Assembly: GCA_046328505.1 (NCBI GenBank)
Contig: JAXLWL010000003.1
Coordinates: forward strand, 806,001-870,000
Origin: JBDHWG01 sp046328505
GTDB taxonomy: Bacteria > Chloroflexota > Anaerolineae > Epilineales > JAHCIE01
Direction of reading: 5' to 3'
Length of the DNA: 64,000 nt
Shown: positions 26,929-38,200 of the stretch, piece by piece
Position numbering within the stretch: the first letter of the stretch is position 1
Layout: each line of letters starts with the position of its first letter
Translations under genes and position numbers: made by a program
The notes under the pieces: model-generated
Seen by the model: the letters and a program-made list of their open reading frames with translations, nothing else
Database searches by the model: none
Told to the model about the DNA's origin: nothing

Positions 26929-29900
26929 ATGATTTCCAAAAGATTCGGCCCGCCTGTCCGCGTTGTTCATTTCTTGCTTGTAGCGGTGGTCTTAGGCTCA
27001 GTCGCGGGTTTTCTCTTCATCAGTACCTCGCAACCCGTCCGAGGCGATCCGGCAATTGAGCCTACGCCAACCCCGACGCTGCTGCCCCGCGACTTCAAGC
27101 TCAACAGGCCTCTCGATGAGCCGCTGAACCCGACCCGTGACCCCGCAACTCTCACCGAGCACCCCAATCGGCCTGACTACTATCCCCCGCCCATGAACCC
27201 GACCATCTGGGTAGACCGGGGGGAGGGTAGTACCTACTCCATTGGTGAGACAATTCGGATCTGCTATTCCGTGCCGCGCGCCGACTATATGCGCATCCTC
27301 GATATACAATCCACCGGGACACATGTCATCCTTCAGGGGCGCGATGATGGCCAAGGCGGATGCTTCTACGCCACAGTCGGCCCGCCCACGGGCCAGGAGC
27401 GCCTGCGCATCGAGATGCTCAGCAACGGCTATCCGACTGGCGAGTATGGCGAGACGTACTTCTACGTCATCGGCGGACCGGTTAGCGTCTCAATCCGGGC
27501 CGACCGCAGCCCGAACGGTGTTTACCAGATTGGTGATCCGATTCGCATATATTTCACCATTAGCCGCCCGGTCTACGTTCGCATCTACGACTGTCAGCCC
27601 GGGCTGAGCTGCCGCGTGATCGCGCAGAATACAGCTAACGGCGGTAATTACTACCTTGACGCGACGATCACGGCGCCGACCGGCTGGGAGAAGGTGCGCA
27701 TCGAGGCGGTCGAGGACAACCAGATAAAGGCCAGCGCCGAAGACTGGTTCTATGTGACGCAGCCTGTCAGCACGCAGCCGCCCGCCGGCATGTGCCGCGT
27801 CACCTGGGTCAGCACGAACAGCTCCTGCTCCGGCGAATTTGGCCTCGCGTCTCCCCAACGGCGTGTCATCTTCTCCAACTACCAGTCAGCCCCGGCACAG
27901 CGTTCGGTAGACATTGGACCGTTCGACCCTAGCACCTCACTGACATTTTACATCCGCCCGACCGGCTACTGCCCCAATAACGAGTACCTATCGACGTCTG
28001 CAAACGCGCGTATCCAGCAACTTGGCACGAACAACTGGCGCATCAACTGGGAGGACTTGCCGCCCAGCAGCACCGACTCCGACTACAACGACCTGGTCAC
28101 CGACATCCAGTGCGGCATTCCCGTCCCGCAGCCCGACGCCAAGGTCAGCCGCAGCCTGACTTTCTTGCCCAACCCGGCCAACGTCAACGACCAGGTCACG
28201 GGGAGCTTCAGCATTCACAACTACGGCAACGCGACGTGGAACGCCTACCAGGTATGCATCGCGGGCGTTCCCAACGGCGGAGGGCCGCCGTGCGACTACA
28301 ATGTCTCTATTGCGCCAGGACAGACACGCGACTTCTCCCAGCGTCAGTCGTTCTCCAGCCCCGGCACGTACAACTTCGAGGTCAACTGGCAGGACTCCTC
28401 CCAGTACTGGCACCAGGTGCCAGCCGACAACGGCGTGAGCCGTACCGGCTCAGTCACGGTAAACCAGCCAACCTACACTATTAGCGGAACGGTGCGGGAC
28501 GAGACGGGCGCGGTGGTTGGTGGCGCGACGGTGGCAGCTCTCGGCTCAACCACCCACTATGTCTCAACGGGGAGCGACGGGCGCTACACGTTCACGGATC
28601 TCCCGGCTGACACCTATCGTATAGGCGCGACCAAGCCGGGCTACGACAATACGCCGGACCGCTACGTTTCCGTCCCGCCGAGTCAATACGGAATTGACTT
28701 CACCATAAACCGTACGAAGTATAGTATCTCGGGCCGCGTGACAGACGATGCCGGTGCGCCGATCGAAGGCGCGACCGTTGCGGCACTCGGCAGTACGACC
28801 CATTATGCCTCGACTGGAAGCGATGGACGATATGCTTTCACCGATCTGCTCGCCGACACCTATCGGATGGGCGCAGGTAAGCCAGGCTATGGGAACACAC
28901 CAGACCGCAACATCACCGTTCCACCGAACCAGGGTGGTATAGACTTCACCCTCAACCGCCAGGACGATGCACAATTCGTTGGTCAGTCGGCCAACCCCTC
29001 CGTCCCTTTGGGTCAGTCCTTCCAGATCTACTTCGAGCTACGGAATTCAGGCACGACGCCCTGGCGCCAAAGTGATAACTACTACCTAGCTAATCTGCAG
29101 AATCCGCTGGGCGCCAACGCCCGCCAAGAGGTAGGTGGCGATGTTCTACCCGGCAACGTCAAGCGATTTACCATTAACGTATCGGCGCCGACGAGTGTTG
29201 GCACGTATCGCACGCAGTGGATGCTTAAGCATAACAACACCACCTTCGGGCCGAACATGTACCTAGATGTCACTGCCGTCAATCCGTGCACACCGGGAAC
29301 CGATGGTGTGATACTTTATGAGCAGCCGAACTACGGCGGTCGCTGCATTACTTTGACCGAGGATACGCCTGCATTGACGACCTTCAACGATATGGCATCT
29401 TCTATCAAATTTGTCGGCACATACGCCCATACCTGGGAAGCCGTCGTGTACCCCGACGCCAATTATGGCGGGGCCTCGTCTGCGTTTCATGTCGACGATC
29501 CCGACTTTGGCAACGACACCATTGGCCAGGGCCACGCCTCGTCCGTCCGCATTCACAAGATCCCTATCATCCTCTTACCCGGTATCCAGGCCAGCCGCTT
29601 GGCAAACGCACCGAGGTCTCAACTAGGCTGCTTTGGTCGGGTGAAAGGAGAGATTTGGCTGAATGAGGGGCTTTTGCAAGCGGCTGTCCCGGAAATTCCG
29701 GATTATATCCTCCATCGACCGACGCTTGCTATTGCTATGTACAACGAGAATATCAAGAGTCTATTCCTGCAGGACGACGGCAAGAGTCCGGCTGATCCAT
29801 GTGATCAGATAGTGGCATCTGACGTGATAAGCCGCACCAATTTCCTAATACCCCAGTTTGATACCATTCCCTATGCAGAGTTCATCCAAATTATGCAGGA

Positions 29901-31521
29901 CTACCAAATTGAATACTTTCCGTATGACTGGCGATTGTCGATTGATGATGCCGCGTTCAAGCTCGACCAAAAGATCTCCGACGTGAAGCGCAAGTACAAC
30001 GCTTCGACGGTCGTTCTCATCGGCCATAGCATGGGAGGGCTGGTCGCACGCCGCTATACGATGAGCGAAAGTCGGGCGCGAAACGTCGCACGCGTTATCA
30101 CTGTCGGTACACCATACTGGGGTGCGCCAAAAGCTGCTTGGAGCATGCGCACCGGCTTGAGCGGCATTGGTCTCCTCGACCTGATACTCGATCAGACGGC
30201 TGTGCGCAAGCTAGTTCGGAACTCGCCGGGTGGTCTCGCTCTCCTTCCGTCAGAAAAAGACTACTTCGACCCTCCTGATTCTCCCGTAGGTGGTTATTAC
30301 GCCACCGACCACGGTCGACTCACAAGCTTCCAGCAAACACTTGATTTCTTTGTGACTAAGGGGGGGAATCGTGGCCTACTAGAGCAAGCTCGTGACTTTC
30401 ATCGTCAAATAGACGATTTTAGCGTGGATGTCCATACGCCCTATCAGATTCTTGCCGCGGATCACATAGGGACCACGATTGGTTTCGTCACAGAGAGCCC
30501 ATGCGCCTTCCCGCCGTTCAACACTTGCTGGCTTCAGTGGCCGGTTTGGGGCGACGGCACAGTGCCGAGGTCCAGCTCCGAACTGATAGGTCAAAGCCAG
30601 CTTGACGCTAATGTGCAGATTTGCAACTATGGGCCTGGGACAGTAGTTTATGACCATGCTGAGTTGCTAAGGGATATCAGCGTCATTCAGGACATCCGTA
30701 GCATCCTGGCAGGCAGACAATTGCAGTTTTGCCAACCAGTAAATGCCACAAAGATAAATTCCTCTGTGTCGTCTATGATGGAGATTGTTGTTTGGGGCGA
30801 AGGACTGGTGCGGGTCGAAGATGGCGCGGGTCATGTTACCGGCTTCGCTGCCGACGAGACCTACAGGAGCGAAATTCCAGAGGCATCCTTCCACATGGCT
30901 GGTTCGAGCACGATTATCGTCCTGCCAACCAACGGCCGATATACGTTAACTATTCAGCAGACGGGGTCCACTCCGGCGCAAGTGCGGGTCGCTCGCCTAC
31001 AAAGCTCTTCCAGCGCTGACGCCTTTGAGCCACAATCGGAGGCGGTGTTCCTCGACGTGCCATTCAGACTGGGCGGTCTCGCTACCTTGAACTTTGACTT
31101 CACGGGCGGACTCGATAGCCTGCGCTTGGTGGACCGACCTGGAAGCGGCACGCCAGATGTTACTTTGGCTCCAACCCTCGTGCTGGATCCGCAGCAGAGC
31201 CAGGACTACTCCCTGCCCACGACCACCATCAACGTCCAGGGAACCAGAACGAGCCAGGGCTACTACACGGGTAACGTCAGTGTGACACTCTCAGCGACTG
31301 ATAGTGGCACGGGCGTGCTGAAGACCGAGTACAGCCTGGACGGTGGCCAGACCTGGCAGACGTATAGTGGCCCTGTGCGCGTTGTGGCTGAGCGTGCACG
31401 CGTCTTTACTGCGCGGTCGGTTGACCGTGCGGGCAACCAGGAGTATCCGTGGGTGACCCAGCGGTTGGCGCCTGAGGTACCGAAGGTATATCTGCCTTAC
31501 TTGGAGATCAACAGCCGGTGA
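26929..31521 (+). CDS. Large secreted multidomain LCAT/phospholipase-like protein
   Basis: A 1530-residue exported protein with a signal segment at about 11-38. In order: a TPTPTLLP linker; two DUF4384-like modules (about 85-185 and 186-282); a CARDB-like module (about 405-510); two carboxypeptidase-regulatory-like repeats (518-598 and 599-675, each with ATVAALGSTTHY and GSDGRY); an NBR1-type Ig-like domain (about 680-785); a beta/gamma-crystallin-like region (793-880). Then comes a lipase/acyltransferase domain of the LCAT type (about 890-1300) with FPYDWR, nucleophile elbow GHSMGG (Ser1034), GDGTVPRSSSE and a likely catalytic His in YDHAELL. A final Ig-like domain ends in KVYLPYLEINSR. It probably hydrolyses or transfers acyl chains outside the cell. 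The lipase part is clearly lower in GC than the rest. Confidence 0.86.
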   Translation: MISKRFGPPVRVVHFLLVAVVLGSVAGFLFISTSQPVRGDPAIEPTPTPTLLPRDFKLNRPLDEPLNPTRDPATLTEHPNRPDYYPPPMNPTIWVDRGEGSTYSIGETIRICYSVPRADYMRILDIQSTGTHVILQGRDDGQGGCFYATVGPPTGQERLRIEMLSNGYPTGEYGETYFYVIGGPVSVSIRADRSPNGVYQIGDPIRIYFTISRPVYVRIYDCQPGLSCRVIAQNTANGGNYYLDATITAPTGWEKVRIEAVEDNQIKASAEDWFYVTQPVSTQPPAGMCRVTWVSTNSSCSGEFGLASPQRRVIFSNYQSAPAQRSVDIGPFDPSTSLTFYIRPTGYCPNNEYLSTSANARIQQLGTNNWRINWEDLPPSSTDSDYNDLVTDIQCGIPVPQPDAKVSRSLTFLPNPANVNDQVTGSFSIHNYGNATWNAYQVCIAGVPNGGGPPCDYNVSIAPGQTRDFSQRQSFSSPGTYNFEVNWQDSSQYWHQVPADNGVSRTGSVTVNQPTYTISGTVRDETGAVVGGATVAALGSTTHYVSTGSDGRYTFTDLPADTYRIGATKPGYDNTPDRYVSVPPSQYGIDFTINRTKYSISGRVTDDAGAPIEGATVAALGSTTHYASTGSDGRYAFTDLLADTYRMGAGKPGYGNTPDRNITVPPNQGGIDFTLNRQDDAQFVGQSANPSVPLGQSFQIYFELRNSGTTPWRQSDNYYLANLQNPLGANARQEVGGDVLPGNVKRFTINVSAPTSVGTYRTQWMLKHNNTTFGPNMYLDVTAVNPCTPGTDGVILYEQPNYGGRCITLTEDTPALTTFNDMASSIKFVGTYAHTWEAVVYPDANYGGASSAFHVDDPDFGNDTIGQGHASSVRIHKIPIILLPGIQASRLANAPRSQLGCFGRVKGEIWLNEGLLQAAVPEIPDYILHRPTLAIAMYNENIKSLFLQDDGKSPADPCDQIVASDVISRTNFLIPQFDTIPYAEFIQIMQDYQIEYFPYDWRLSIDDAAFKLDQKISDVKRKYNASTVVLIGHSMGGLVARRYTMSESRARNVARVITVGTPYWGAPKAAWSMRTGLSGIGLLDLILDQTAVRKLVRNSPGGLALLPSEKDYFDPPDSPVGGYYATDHGRLTSFQQTLDFFVTKGGNRGLLEQARDFHRQIDDFSVDVHTPYQILAADHIGTTIGFVTESPCAFPPFNTCWLQWPVWGDGTVPRSSSELIGQSQLDANVQICNYGPGTVVYDHAELLRDISVIQDIRSILAGRQLQFCQPVNATKINSSVSSMMEIVVWGEGLVRVEDGAGHVTGFAADETYRSEIPEASFHMAGSSTIIVLPTNGRYTLTIQQTGSTPAQVRVARLQSSSSADAFEPQSEAVFLDVPFRLGGLATLNFDFTGGLDSLRLVDRPGSGTPDVTLAPTLVLDPQQSQDYSLPTTTINVQGTRTSQGYYTGNVSVTLSATDSGTGVLKTEYSLDGGQTWQTYSGPVRVVAERARVFTARSVDRAGNQEYPWVTQRLAPEVPKVYLPYLEINSR

Positions 31522-31578
31522 CCAGGTAATGGACGCACGGGAGTTAATGGGCGCCCGCAATCGGTGGTTGAAAGGGTC

Positions 31579-32862
31579 ATGAGACACAAGAGCCGGGGAA
31601 GTTTGATCTCCGTCTGCGTCGTGCTGCTCCTGTGCGCCAGGGGCATGGCGCACAGGCTGTCGGCCGACCCGAACACGGGTGTGCCGGACCTGGTGAACAG
31701 CGTGTCCCAGGACCGTCTGCGGGACTATGTGTGCAAGCTGCAGGACCAGGACAGCGGCCCCTACTGCAACACGCAGGGCAGCCGCAATATGTGCAACACC
31801 AGCGGCATCAACGAAGCGCGCGATTACATCATCGCGCGCTTCCGCGAGTATGGTCTGTCGGTCTCGACCCAGGATGTGGCGTACGGGGCCAACGTCCACC
31901 AGAACGTCATTGCCGAGCTGCGCGGCGTCGGCCCCGATCCCGACCTGGTCTACATCGTCGGCGCTCACTACGACTCCCGAGCGAGCCGCGGCTGCTCGTC
32001 CAGCGGTGCGGCGCCGGGCGCGGATGACAATGCCAGCGGAACGGCCGCGGTTCTCGAAGCCGCTCGGATTCTGAGCCAGCAACATTTCGCGCACACGCTG
32101 CGCTTCGTCACTTTCGCGGGCGAGGAGCAGGGGCTGCTGGGGAGCGCCGTGTACGTGCGATACCTGCGCAGCCGCCAGGAGCGCATCGGCGGCGCGATCA
32201 TCATGGACATGCTGGCCTGGGACGGAAACGGTGACGGGCGAATGCGCGTGTACGACCAGGGCACGGGCGATACGGCGTCGGCAGCGCTGGCGCAGCAAGT
32301 CCGTGGCGCCGTGAGTCAATATAACAGCGGAACGACTCCTGTTGCGAGCAGCGGTTTGCAGCAGAGCGACCACGCTTCCTTCTGGAGCTACGGTTACCCC
32401 GCCGTTCTGGTGATCGAAGACTACCCCAGCGACTACACGCCCTATCTGCACTCGGTCGGCGACACCGTGGACACGCTGCGCTTTCCCTATATGGCGGGCA
32501 TTGTGCGCGGCGTCGTGGGGAGCGCCGCCAGCCTGGCCGTGGTAGCCGATGGCACGGTGGCAACCGCCACTGTTACGCCGACGGCGACAGCGACCACTTC
32601 GGCAACGGCCACGCCCACGCCGACCGACACGGCGACGCCGACCGCACCACCAACTGTGACGGCAACGCCGTCAGCCACAGCTACGCCGAGCCCGTCGCCG
32701 ACTGAACCAGCGACCCCCACCGTAACAGAGACTGTCGTTTGGACCCCAACGCCAACGGATACAAGTGCCCCACCGCCGCCGAGCGAGACACCCACGCCCA
32801 CGGCAACGATGGAGAGCGACAGCTTCACATACATCATGTTTCTGCCCAGCATTCTGCGTTGA
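31579..32862 (+). CDS. Secreted M28-family zinc aminopeptidase
   Basis: 427 residues from the ATG at 31579 (AAAGGG close upstream); a GTG five codons earlier is the alternative. A hydrophobic signal segment is followed by the M28 domain (about 40-320) with the zinc and catalytic positions in place: GAHYDS, GADDNASGTAA, TFAGEEQGLLGS, IIMDMLAWDG and LHSVGDT. Two cysteine pairs early in the domain suit an exported enzyme. After residue 325 comes about 90 residues of Thr/Pro/Ala repeats, then a short hydrophobic tail with FLPSILR, reminiscent of two other secreted proteins here. It would trim peptides outside the cell. Confidence 0.88.
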   Translation: MRHKSRGSLISVCVVLLLCARGMAHRLSADPNTGVPDLVNSVSQDRLRDYVCKLQDQDSGPYCNTQGSRNMCNTSGINEARDYIIARFREYGLSVSTQDVAYGANVHQNVIAELRGVGPDPDLVYIVGAHYDSRASRGCSSSGAAPGADDNASGTAAVLEAARILSQQHFAHTLRFVTFAGEEQGLLGSAVYVRYLRSRQERIGGAIIMDMLAWDGNGDGRMRVYDQGTGDTASAALAQQVRGAVSQYNSGTTPVASSGLQQSDHASFWSYGYPAVLVIEDYPSDYTPYLHSVGDTVDTLRFPYMAGIVRGVVGSAASLAVVADGTVATATVTPTATATTSATATPTPTDTATPTAPPTVTATPSATATPSPSPTEPATPTVTETVVWTPTPTDTSAPPPPSETPTPTATMESDSFTYIMFLPSILR

Positions 32863-33060
32863 GTGCAGTTCTATGGGGCGGGCCATGTTGGGTGAAGCTC
32901 TCGCTACGCGCGGTTAACGTCTCTCACTAGCGCGAAAATCGACCGTGAGAAGTCGATTATTCGGCGAAATGCGCTTGACGGGCGCGCTCCTGTGTGGCAA
33001 TCTATCATGTACGGCACAAACAAAAGCCGAGTGCCACGCAAAGGAGCGTAAGGTATTCAT

Positions 33061-33777
33061 ATGTCTTCCCCGAGTCTCAATGGTGAGCCTCCCCTCCTCG
33101 AGATCGTTCGCGGCGTCGAGAAGCGATTCCTATCCTCGCCGCGCAACCGCTGCCGCGACCTGGAGAGCGCGACGCGCTACTATCTCGAATTCCTCCACGG
33201 CTTCGAGTCGCTGCCCATCGACCGACCCGTCGTAACGGTGTTCGGCTCGGCGCGCATCAAGCCCGACAACCCCTACTACGAGATGGCGCGCACCCTCGGC
33301 CGCCGCCTGGCCGAGGAGGGTTTCGCCGTCATGACCGGCGGCGGTCCCGGCATCATGGAGGCCGCCAACCGCGGCGCGAAAGAGGCCGGCGGGCTGAGCG
33401 TCGGGGCGAACATCCACCTGCCCCACGAGCAAGCGCCGAACCCGTACCTGGACATCTACGTCACGTTCGAGCATTTCTTCGTCCGCAAAGTCATGCTGGT
33501 CAAATACTCGTGCGCCTTCGTCGTCATGCCCGGCGGCTTTGGGACGCTCGACGAGGTGTTCGAGACGCTGACACTGATGCAGACCGGCAAGATCGAGGAC
33601 TTTCCCGTCGTCGCGATGGGCACCGCGTTCTGGGAGCCGCTCAGCGAGTTCATGCGCAAGTCGATGATCGGCAACGGCACCATCAACACGGCGGACCTGA
33701 GCCTGTACCGCCCAACCGATTCCATCGAGGAGGCGGTCAGCATCATCGTCGAACACTGCTGCCGCCGGCAGCAATAA
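33061..33777 (+). CDS. LOG-family protein (putative cytokinin riboside 5'-monophosphate phosphoribohydrolase)
   Basis: 238 residues with the Rossmann-fold LOG pattern: VVTVFGSARIKPDNPYYEMA, AVMTGGGPGIMEAANRGA, then the catalytic PGGFGTLDEVFE. Members cleave the N-glycosidic bond of nucleoside monophosphates. Bacterial homologues are often annotated 'Rossmann fold nucleotide-binding' or TIGR00730. The N-terminal ~45 residues are an extra helical part common in bacterial forms. The beta-CASP nuclease gene begins nine bases later, so they are co-transcribed; no common pathway is evident. Confidence 0.9.
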   Translation: MSSPSLNGEPPLLEIVRGVEKRFLSSPRNRCRDLESATRYYLEFLHGFESLPIDRPVVTVFGSARIKPDNPYYEMARTLGRRLAEEGFAVMTGGGPGIMEAANRGAKEAGGLSVGANIHLPHEQAPNPYLDIYVTFEHFFVRKVMLVKYSCAFVVMPGGFGTLDEVFETLTLMQTGKIEDFPVVAMGTAFWEPLSEFMRKSMIGNGTINTADLSLYRPTDSIEEAVSIIVEHCCRRQQ

Positions 33778-33786
33778 GGAAGCTCT

Positions 33787-35178
33787 ATGCGAATAACGCT
33801 CTGGGGCGCGGCGGGCGAGGTCACCGGCTCGTCATACGGCGTGCAGACCGACCGCGCCCGCCTCCTGGTGGACTTTGGCATGTTCCAGGGCGGTAAGCGC
33901 CTGGAAGCCCTGAACAGGATCCCGAACGCCCTGAACGTCGGGGCGTTGGACGCCGTCGTGCTGACCCACGCCCACGTCGACCACGTCGGGCGGCTGCCTT
34001 TGCTCGCCAAGCGTGGCTACAGCCGCCCGGTCTACGCGACCGAGGCCGCCATCGAGATGGCGCACCTCATCCTGCGCGACACGGCGAAGGTCCAGGCGAT
34101 GGACGTCGAGAGTGAGAATCGCCGCCGCGAGCGCGCCCGCCTCCCCTTGCTCGCCCCGCTATACGACATCAGCGACGTCGAGGCGGTGCTGCGGCTCATG
34201 CGGCCGGTGGAGTATGGCGCGACGACCGAGGTCGCGCCGGGTGTCACGGTGCGGCTGGTGGATGCCGGCCACATGCTCGGCTCGGCGAGCATCGAGATGA
34301 CGGTCGAGGAGGGGGGGCGGCGCAAAGTCGTCGTGTTTTCGGGCGACGTGGGGCCGCACGGCGCGCCGTGGCTCCGCGACCCTGTGCCGCTCGACGGCGC
34401 GGACCTGGTGTTCATGGAGTCGACCTACGGCGACCGCGACCACCGCTCGCTGCGCGAGACCCTGGCCGAGCTGCGCGACGTCATTCTGCGCGTCGCCGCC
34501 GAGAAGGGGCGTCTCGTCGTGCCGGCGTTCGCCGTCGGCCGTTCACAAGATATCATCTACCACATGGCCGCGTTGTTCCGCGACGGCCAGGCGCCGGCCT
34601 TCCCCATCTTCCTCGACAGTCCGATGGCGATTCACGCGACGCAGATTTACGAGGCGCACGAGGAGCTGATGGACGCGGAGACGCAGGAACTGATGCAGGA
34701 TGGGCAGCTCGAGAAGGACATGCGACACGTCGTCCCGACGGAGAGCGTGGACGAGTCGAAGGCGATCAACACGACGCCCGGGCCGTGGATGGTGATCGCC
34801 GGGTCGGGGATGATGACCGGCGGGCGCATCCTGCACCACCTGCGCCACAACCTCTGGCGCGACGACGCTGCGATCCTGATTGTCGGCTACCAGGCGGAAG
34901 GCTCGCTGGGGCGGCAGCTTGTCGACGGCGCCAAGAGCGTGAAGATATTCGGCCAGCGCATCGCGGTGCAGGCCGAGGTGCATACCCTCAACGGGTTCAG
35001 CGCCCACGCCGGACAGAGCGACCTGCTGAACTGGCTCGGCGCGATGGCGCCCTCTCGCCCGCGCGTCGTCCTGACCCACGGTGAGGACCGCGCTCGCCAG
35101 GCGCTATCGCAGAAGATAAAGGAGCGCTACGGTCTGACCGCGGAGTTGCCAAGGCAGGGCGAGACGATCGAGGTGTAG
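33787..35178 (+). CDS. MBL-fold RNA metallo-hydrolase, beta-CASP (CPSF/YSH1-like)
   Basis: 463 residues, the usual length. Metallo-beta-lactamase motifs are LTHAHVDHVGRLPLLA (HxHxDH), DAGHMLGSASIE and FSGDVGPHG. The beta-CASP insert has ESTYGDRDH and PAFAVGRSQDI. The C-terminal conserved blocks are GSGMMTGGRILHHLRHN, GYQAEGSLGR, LNGFSAHAGQ and LTHGE. This group comprises exo/endoribonucleases related to the mRNA 3'-processing nuclease. It is expected in the cytoplasm, in RNA turnover or maturation. It is convergent with the following minus-strand gene. Confidence 0.92.
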   Translation: MRITLWGAAGEVTGSSYGVQTDRARLLVDFGMFQGGKRLEALNRIPNALNVGALDAVVLTHAHVDHVGRLPLLAKRGYSRPVYATEAAIEMAHLILRDTAKVQAMDVESENRRRERARLPLLAPLYDISDVEAVLRLMRPVEYGATTEVAPGVTVRLVDAGHMLGSASIEMTVEEGGRRKVVVFSGDVGPHGAPWLRDPVPLDGADLVFMESTYGDRDHRSLRETLAELRDVILRVAAEKGRLVVPAFAVGRSQDIIYHMAALFRDGQAPAFPIFLDSPMAIHATQIYEAHEELMDAETQELMQDGQLEKDMRHVVPTESVDESKAINTTPGPWMVIAGSGMMTGGRILHHLRHNLWRDDAAILIVGYQAEGSLGRQLVDGAKSVKIFGQRIAVQAEVHTLNGFSAHAGQSDLLNWLGAMAPSRPRVVLTHGEDRARQALSQKIKERYGLTAELPRQGETIEV

Positions 35179-35243
35179 GGGCTCGTCCCTCAATCCGGAG
35201 ACCGTGCTCGTGACCAATGTCTCACCCGATGTAGTCTGCCACC

Positions 35244-38200
35244 TCAGAAGATGATGGATAACAATAGGTTCGGTATCTTTACGATGCTTCGACCGGCAAA
35301 AGCCACATAAAGCGTGGCAGTGGCTTGGGACATGGAATCGAGATAGCAGCTTGACGGCCGCCCCGGTAATGCTGCTGAATGGAGCAGGCGCGTCCAATTG
35401 GCGCCATCGATGGTCATGAACGCGCCGCCAACCCCGACCGCAAAGCGCGCCCCGAAGAAATTCGGGTCGAACTTCATGTCGGTCAGAACAAGGTCGAATG
35501 ACTCGCCGATGCCAGCGGGGTCTGCGTTGCTCGAGATGGAGATTTGGTTGTTCCAGGTGAGCTGGGTCTCTAGCGATTGGTCGACTTTCCATGTTGACCC
35601 GCCATCGTCCGAGCGTTTCACGTGATTGGTGTCGAGGATGTAGATCACGTTCGGCTGATACGGGTGCACGAAGAAGCGGGTCGCCATCGTCGCGCCTACT
35701 GAGCGGCCGCGAAGCGCCCGGGCGGGCACGATCTGCGTCCACGACGGTGCGCCAGCAGACCACTTCCACAGGTTTCCGTTGCCGCCGACATAGTAGACAG
35801 GGTTGGCATGGCCCCCCGAGGCCTGCACCACACCAAGCTTCGCCTCGGGCAGTCGCGGCCCTTGCAGGAATACATTTGCTCCCTGGCCGGGGCCGGTGGC
35901 CGTGGTGATCCACTCCTCGCGATGTTTGATGTCAAAGATGTTCTGCGTGCGCACCAGAACAGGGTGAGGCTCGTTGGGATCTAAGATGAAGATATAGTCG
36001 CCTTGGTCCGGCGCCGTCTCTCCCGCCAGCCCCAACACCATGGGGCTGGAACCCTGCGCGCCAAAGAAGCTCGACGCATTCCAGATGGCGCGCGACGGCA
36101 CGCCGTCGGCCAACGTGGGCGGTCCGGTGACGGCCTTGCGGTCGTGCCCGGATGTGCTGGCGTCGGGAAGATTCCCTGGCTGCGTCTGGTAAACCGACAC
36201 AGTCGACCCCTTCCGAGCCGAGGTGTTGTTAGCGCTGGTGTCCCAACGTGGCGTGAATACCATCATCGCGTGCGGGCGCAAGGGATCGGCAAAGGAACAA
36301 TCGTTGTCGCCACCTCCATACTGCTGGTATGACCAGTGCTGGCCGCCGTCCCTGGAGTAGAAGCCGTCGTTGTCACCCGAGTTGAGCGAGAGGGCTACCC
36401 CCTTGCCGGCGATGGCAACGCCGGCAACACTGAGACACGACAGCGTCGCAAGGCTATCGGCGGGTTTGAAGTCCAGGCCCCCGTTCGTGCTACGATAAAT
36501 ACCGCCGTCGCTCAACATCCACAAGCTGCCGGCGCCGGGCTGATAGCCGCCATTATCGATCTTCGCGCGGAAGTCCGGCGAAAGCAGGAAGCCGTGGAGA
36601 TCCACGTGCCCGGTACCCAGTCGGTGCCAGTCCGACGGCCCGGTTGGATCGAGAGGGCCGACCCAGGCGGCAGCCTGTTGATTGTCGTTGGCGAATCGCT
36701 GCGCGCCGTAGAAAAGGAGATCGCCGCGCCCGCTCTGTGTGGCGACAAGGAACGTGTTCCCCGCATCTTGCGTCGCGGGATCGATCACGACGTTGGGCAG
36801 AACAAGGTTATCCCATTTTGATTGTGACGTCCCGAGAAAGCGGGTGTAGTCACCGCGGTAGAGAGCGGCCGGTGTGGCCGCCCCGCTTCCGTTTTGTGCG
36901 ACGAACACCTGCAAGGGGCAGCGTGGTGAGATGACCATCACGTGTGCCGATGTGCCGTTAGCGACTTGACTCGTTGTTCCGCCAATCGCCGGCGGCACAG
37001 GCCCATTGTCGCGGACCCACGTTGCTCCGCCGTCGAATGAGACGAACATGGTGCCGTTGCCAAGCGCATAGATGATGGACGGGAATGGGTCGGCAGGCTC
37101 GTTCTGCCAGACGGCCACATGGTTCACGCGAGCCGGAACGCCATTCCCCCAAGGCAACACATCCTGAAAGGTTGCGCCTGCGTTTTTGCTGATGGCCAGC
37201 GATGAGCCGCCAGCTGCATACACCAGGTGATCACTCCCCAGCGCCCACTGAAGCTCTCCCAGGTTGTTAAACGGAGTGAACTGGTGCACCTGCATCCAGT
37301 TCCTGCCCCAGTCGGTCGATCGCCATACGCCGCGGCTCCCGTTCGTGCGATCGTTGGCGACCAGCGCCAGGACGATAGTGCCGTAGCCAAAGTTGGCGAG
37401 CACGAAGTTCGAAGCAGGAAAGCCGCCGAGTCCGTCGCCGACAGCGCTCCAGACGCCTGCATCCCCGAAAGCGACAATGCCCACCTTATTAGGCCCGAGG
37501 ACCGAAGCCAGGCGCGGATGGCGATCTACGCGCCACCCCTGGTTTACGCCTAGATTGGCGTGCACGAATTGCGCGGCACGGAACGTACCATCTCCATTGC
37601 CAATGGCCGTCCAGACGCCATCGTCGCCGAAGCCGATGATGTCGGCGATTCCGTCTCCGTTGAGATCGATGACGATGCGCGGGTGCTTGTCGACGCGCCA
37701 GCCGGTGTTGAAACTGAAGAGGCCCTGGGTAAATTTCGGAGCGTTGAAGCCGCCATGGCGATTGTTGATCGCCGTCCAGACGCCATCGTCGCCGAAGCCG
37801 ATGATGTCGGGGTAGCCATCGTTATCGAGGTCAACGACAAAACGTGGGTGCTTGTCGACGCGCCAGCCTTGCTGAACACCAAAGTTCGCGAGGACGGGTT
37901 GCGAGCCTGGTTCGCGGAAGGACCCGTCGGGATTCTGGAAGGCCACCAGGACACCGGCATCCCCAAAGCCGATGATGTCCGCGTGGCTGTCTTTGTCGAG
38001 ATCCACGACGAAACGTGGGTGCTTGCCCACTTGCCAGCCCTGCTGAACACCAAAGTTCGCGTGAACGAATTTCGCTTCCGCAAATCCTCCCAGTCCGTTG
38101 CCGATGGCGGTCCAGATACCGGCGTCTCCGAAGCCAATGACATCGGCTTTCCCGTCGCCGTCGACATCAACGGCGAACCGGGGATGCTTGTCGATGCGCC

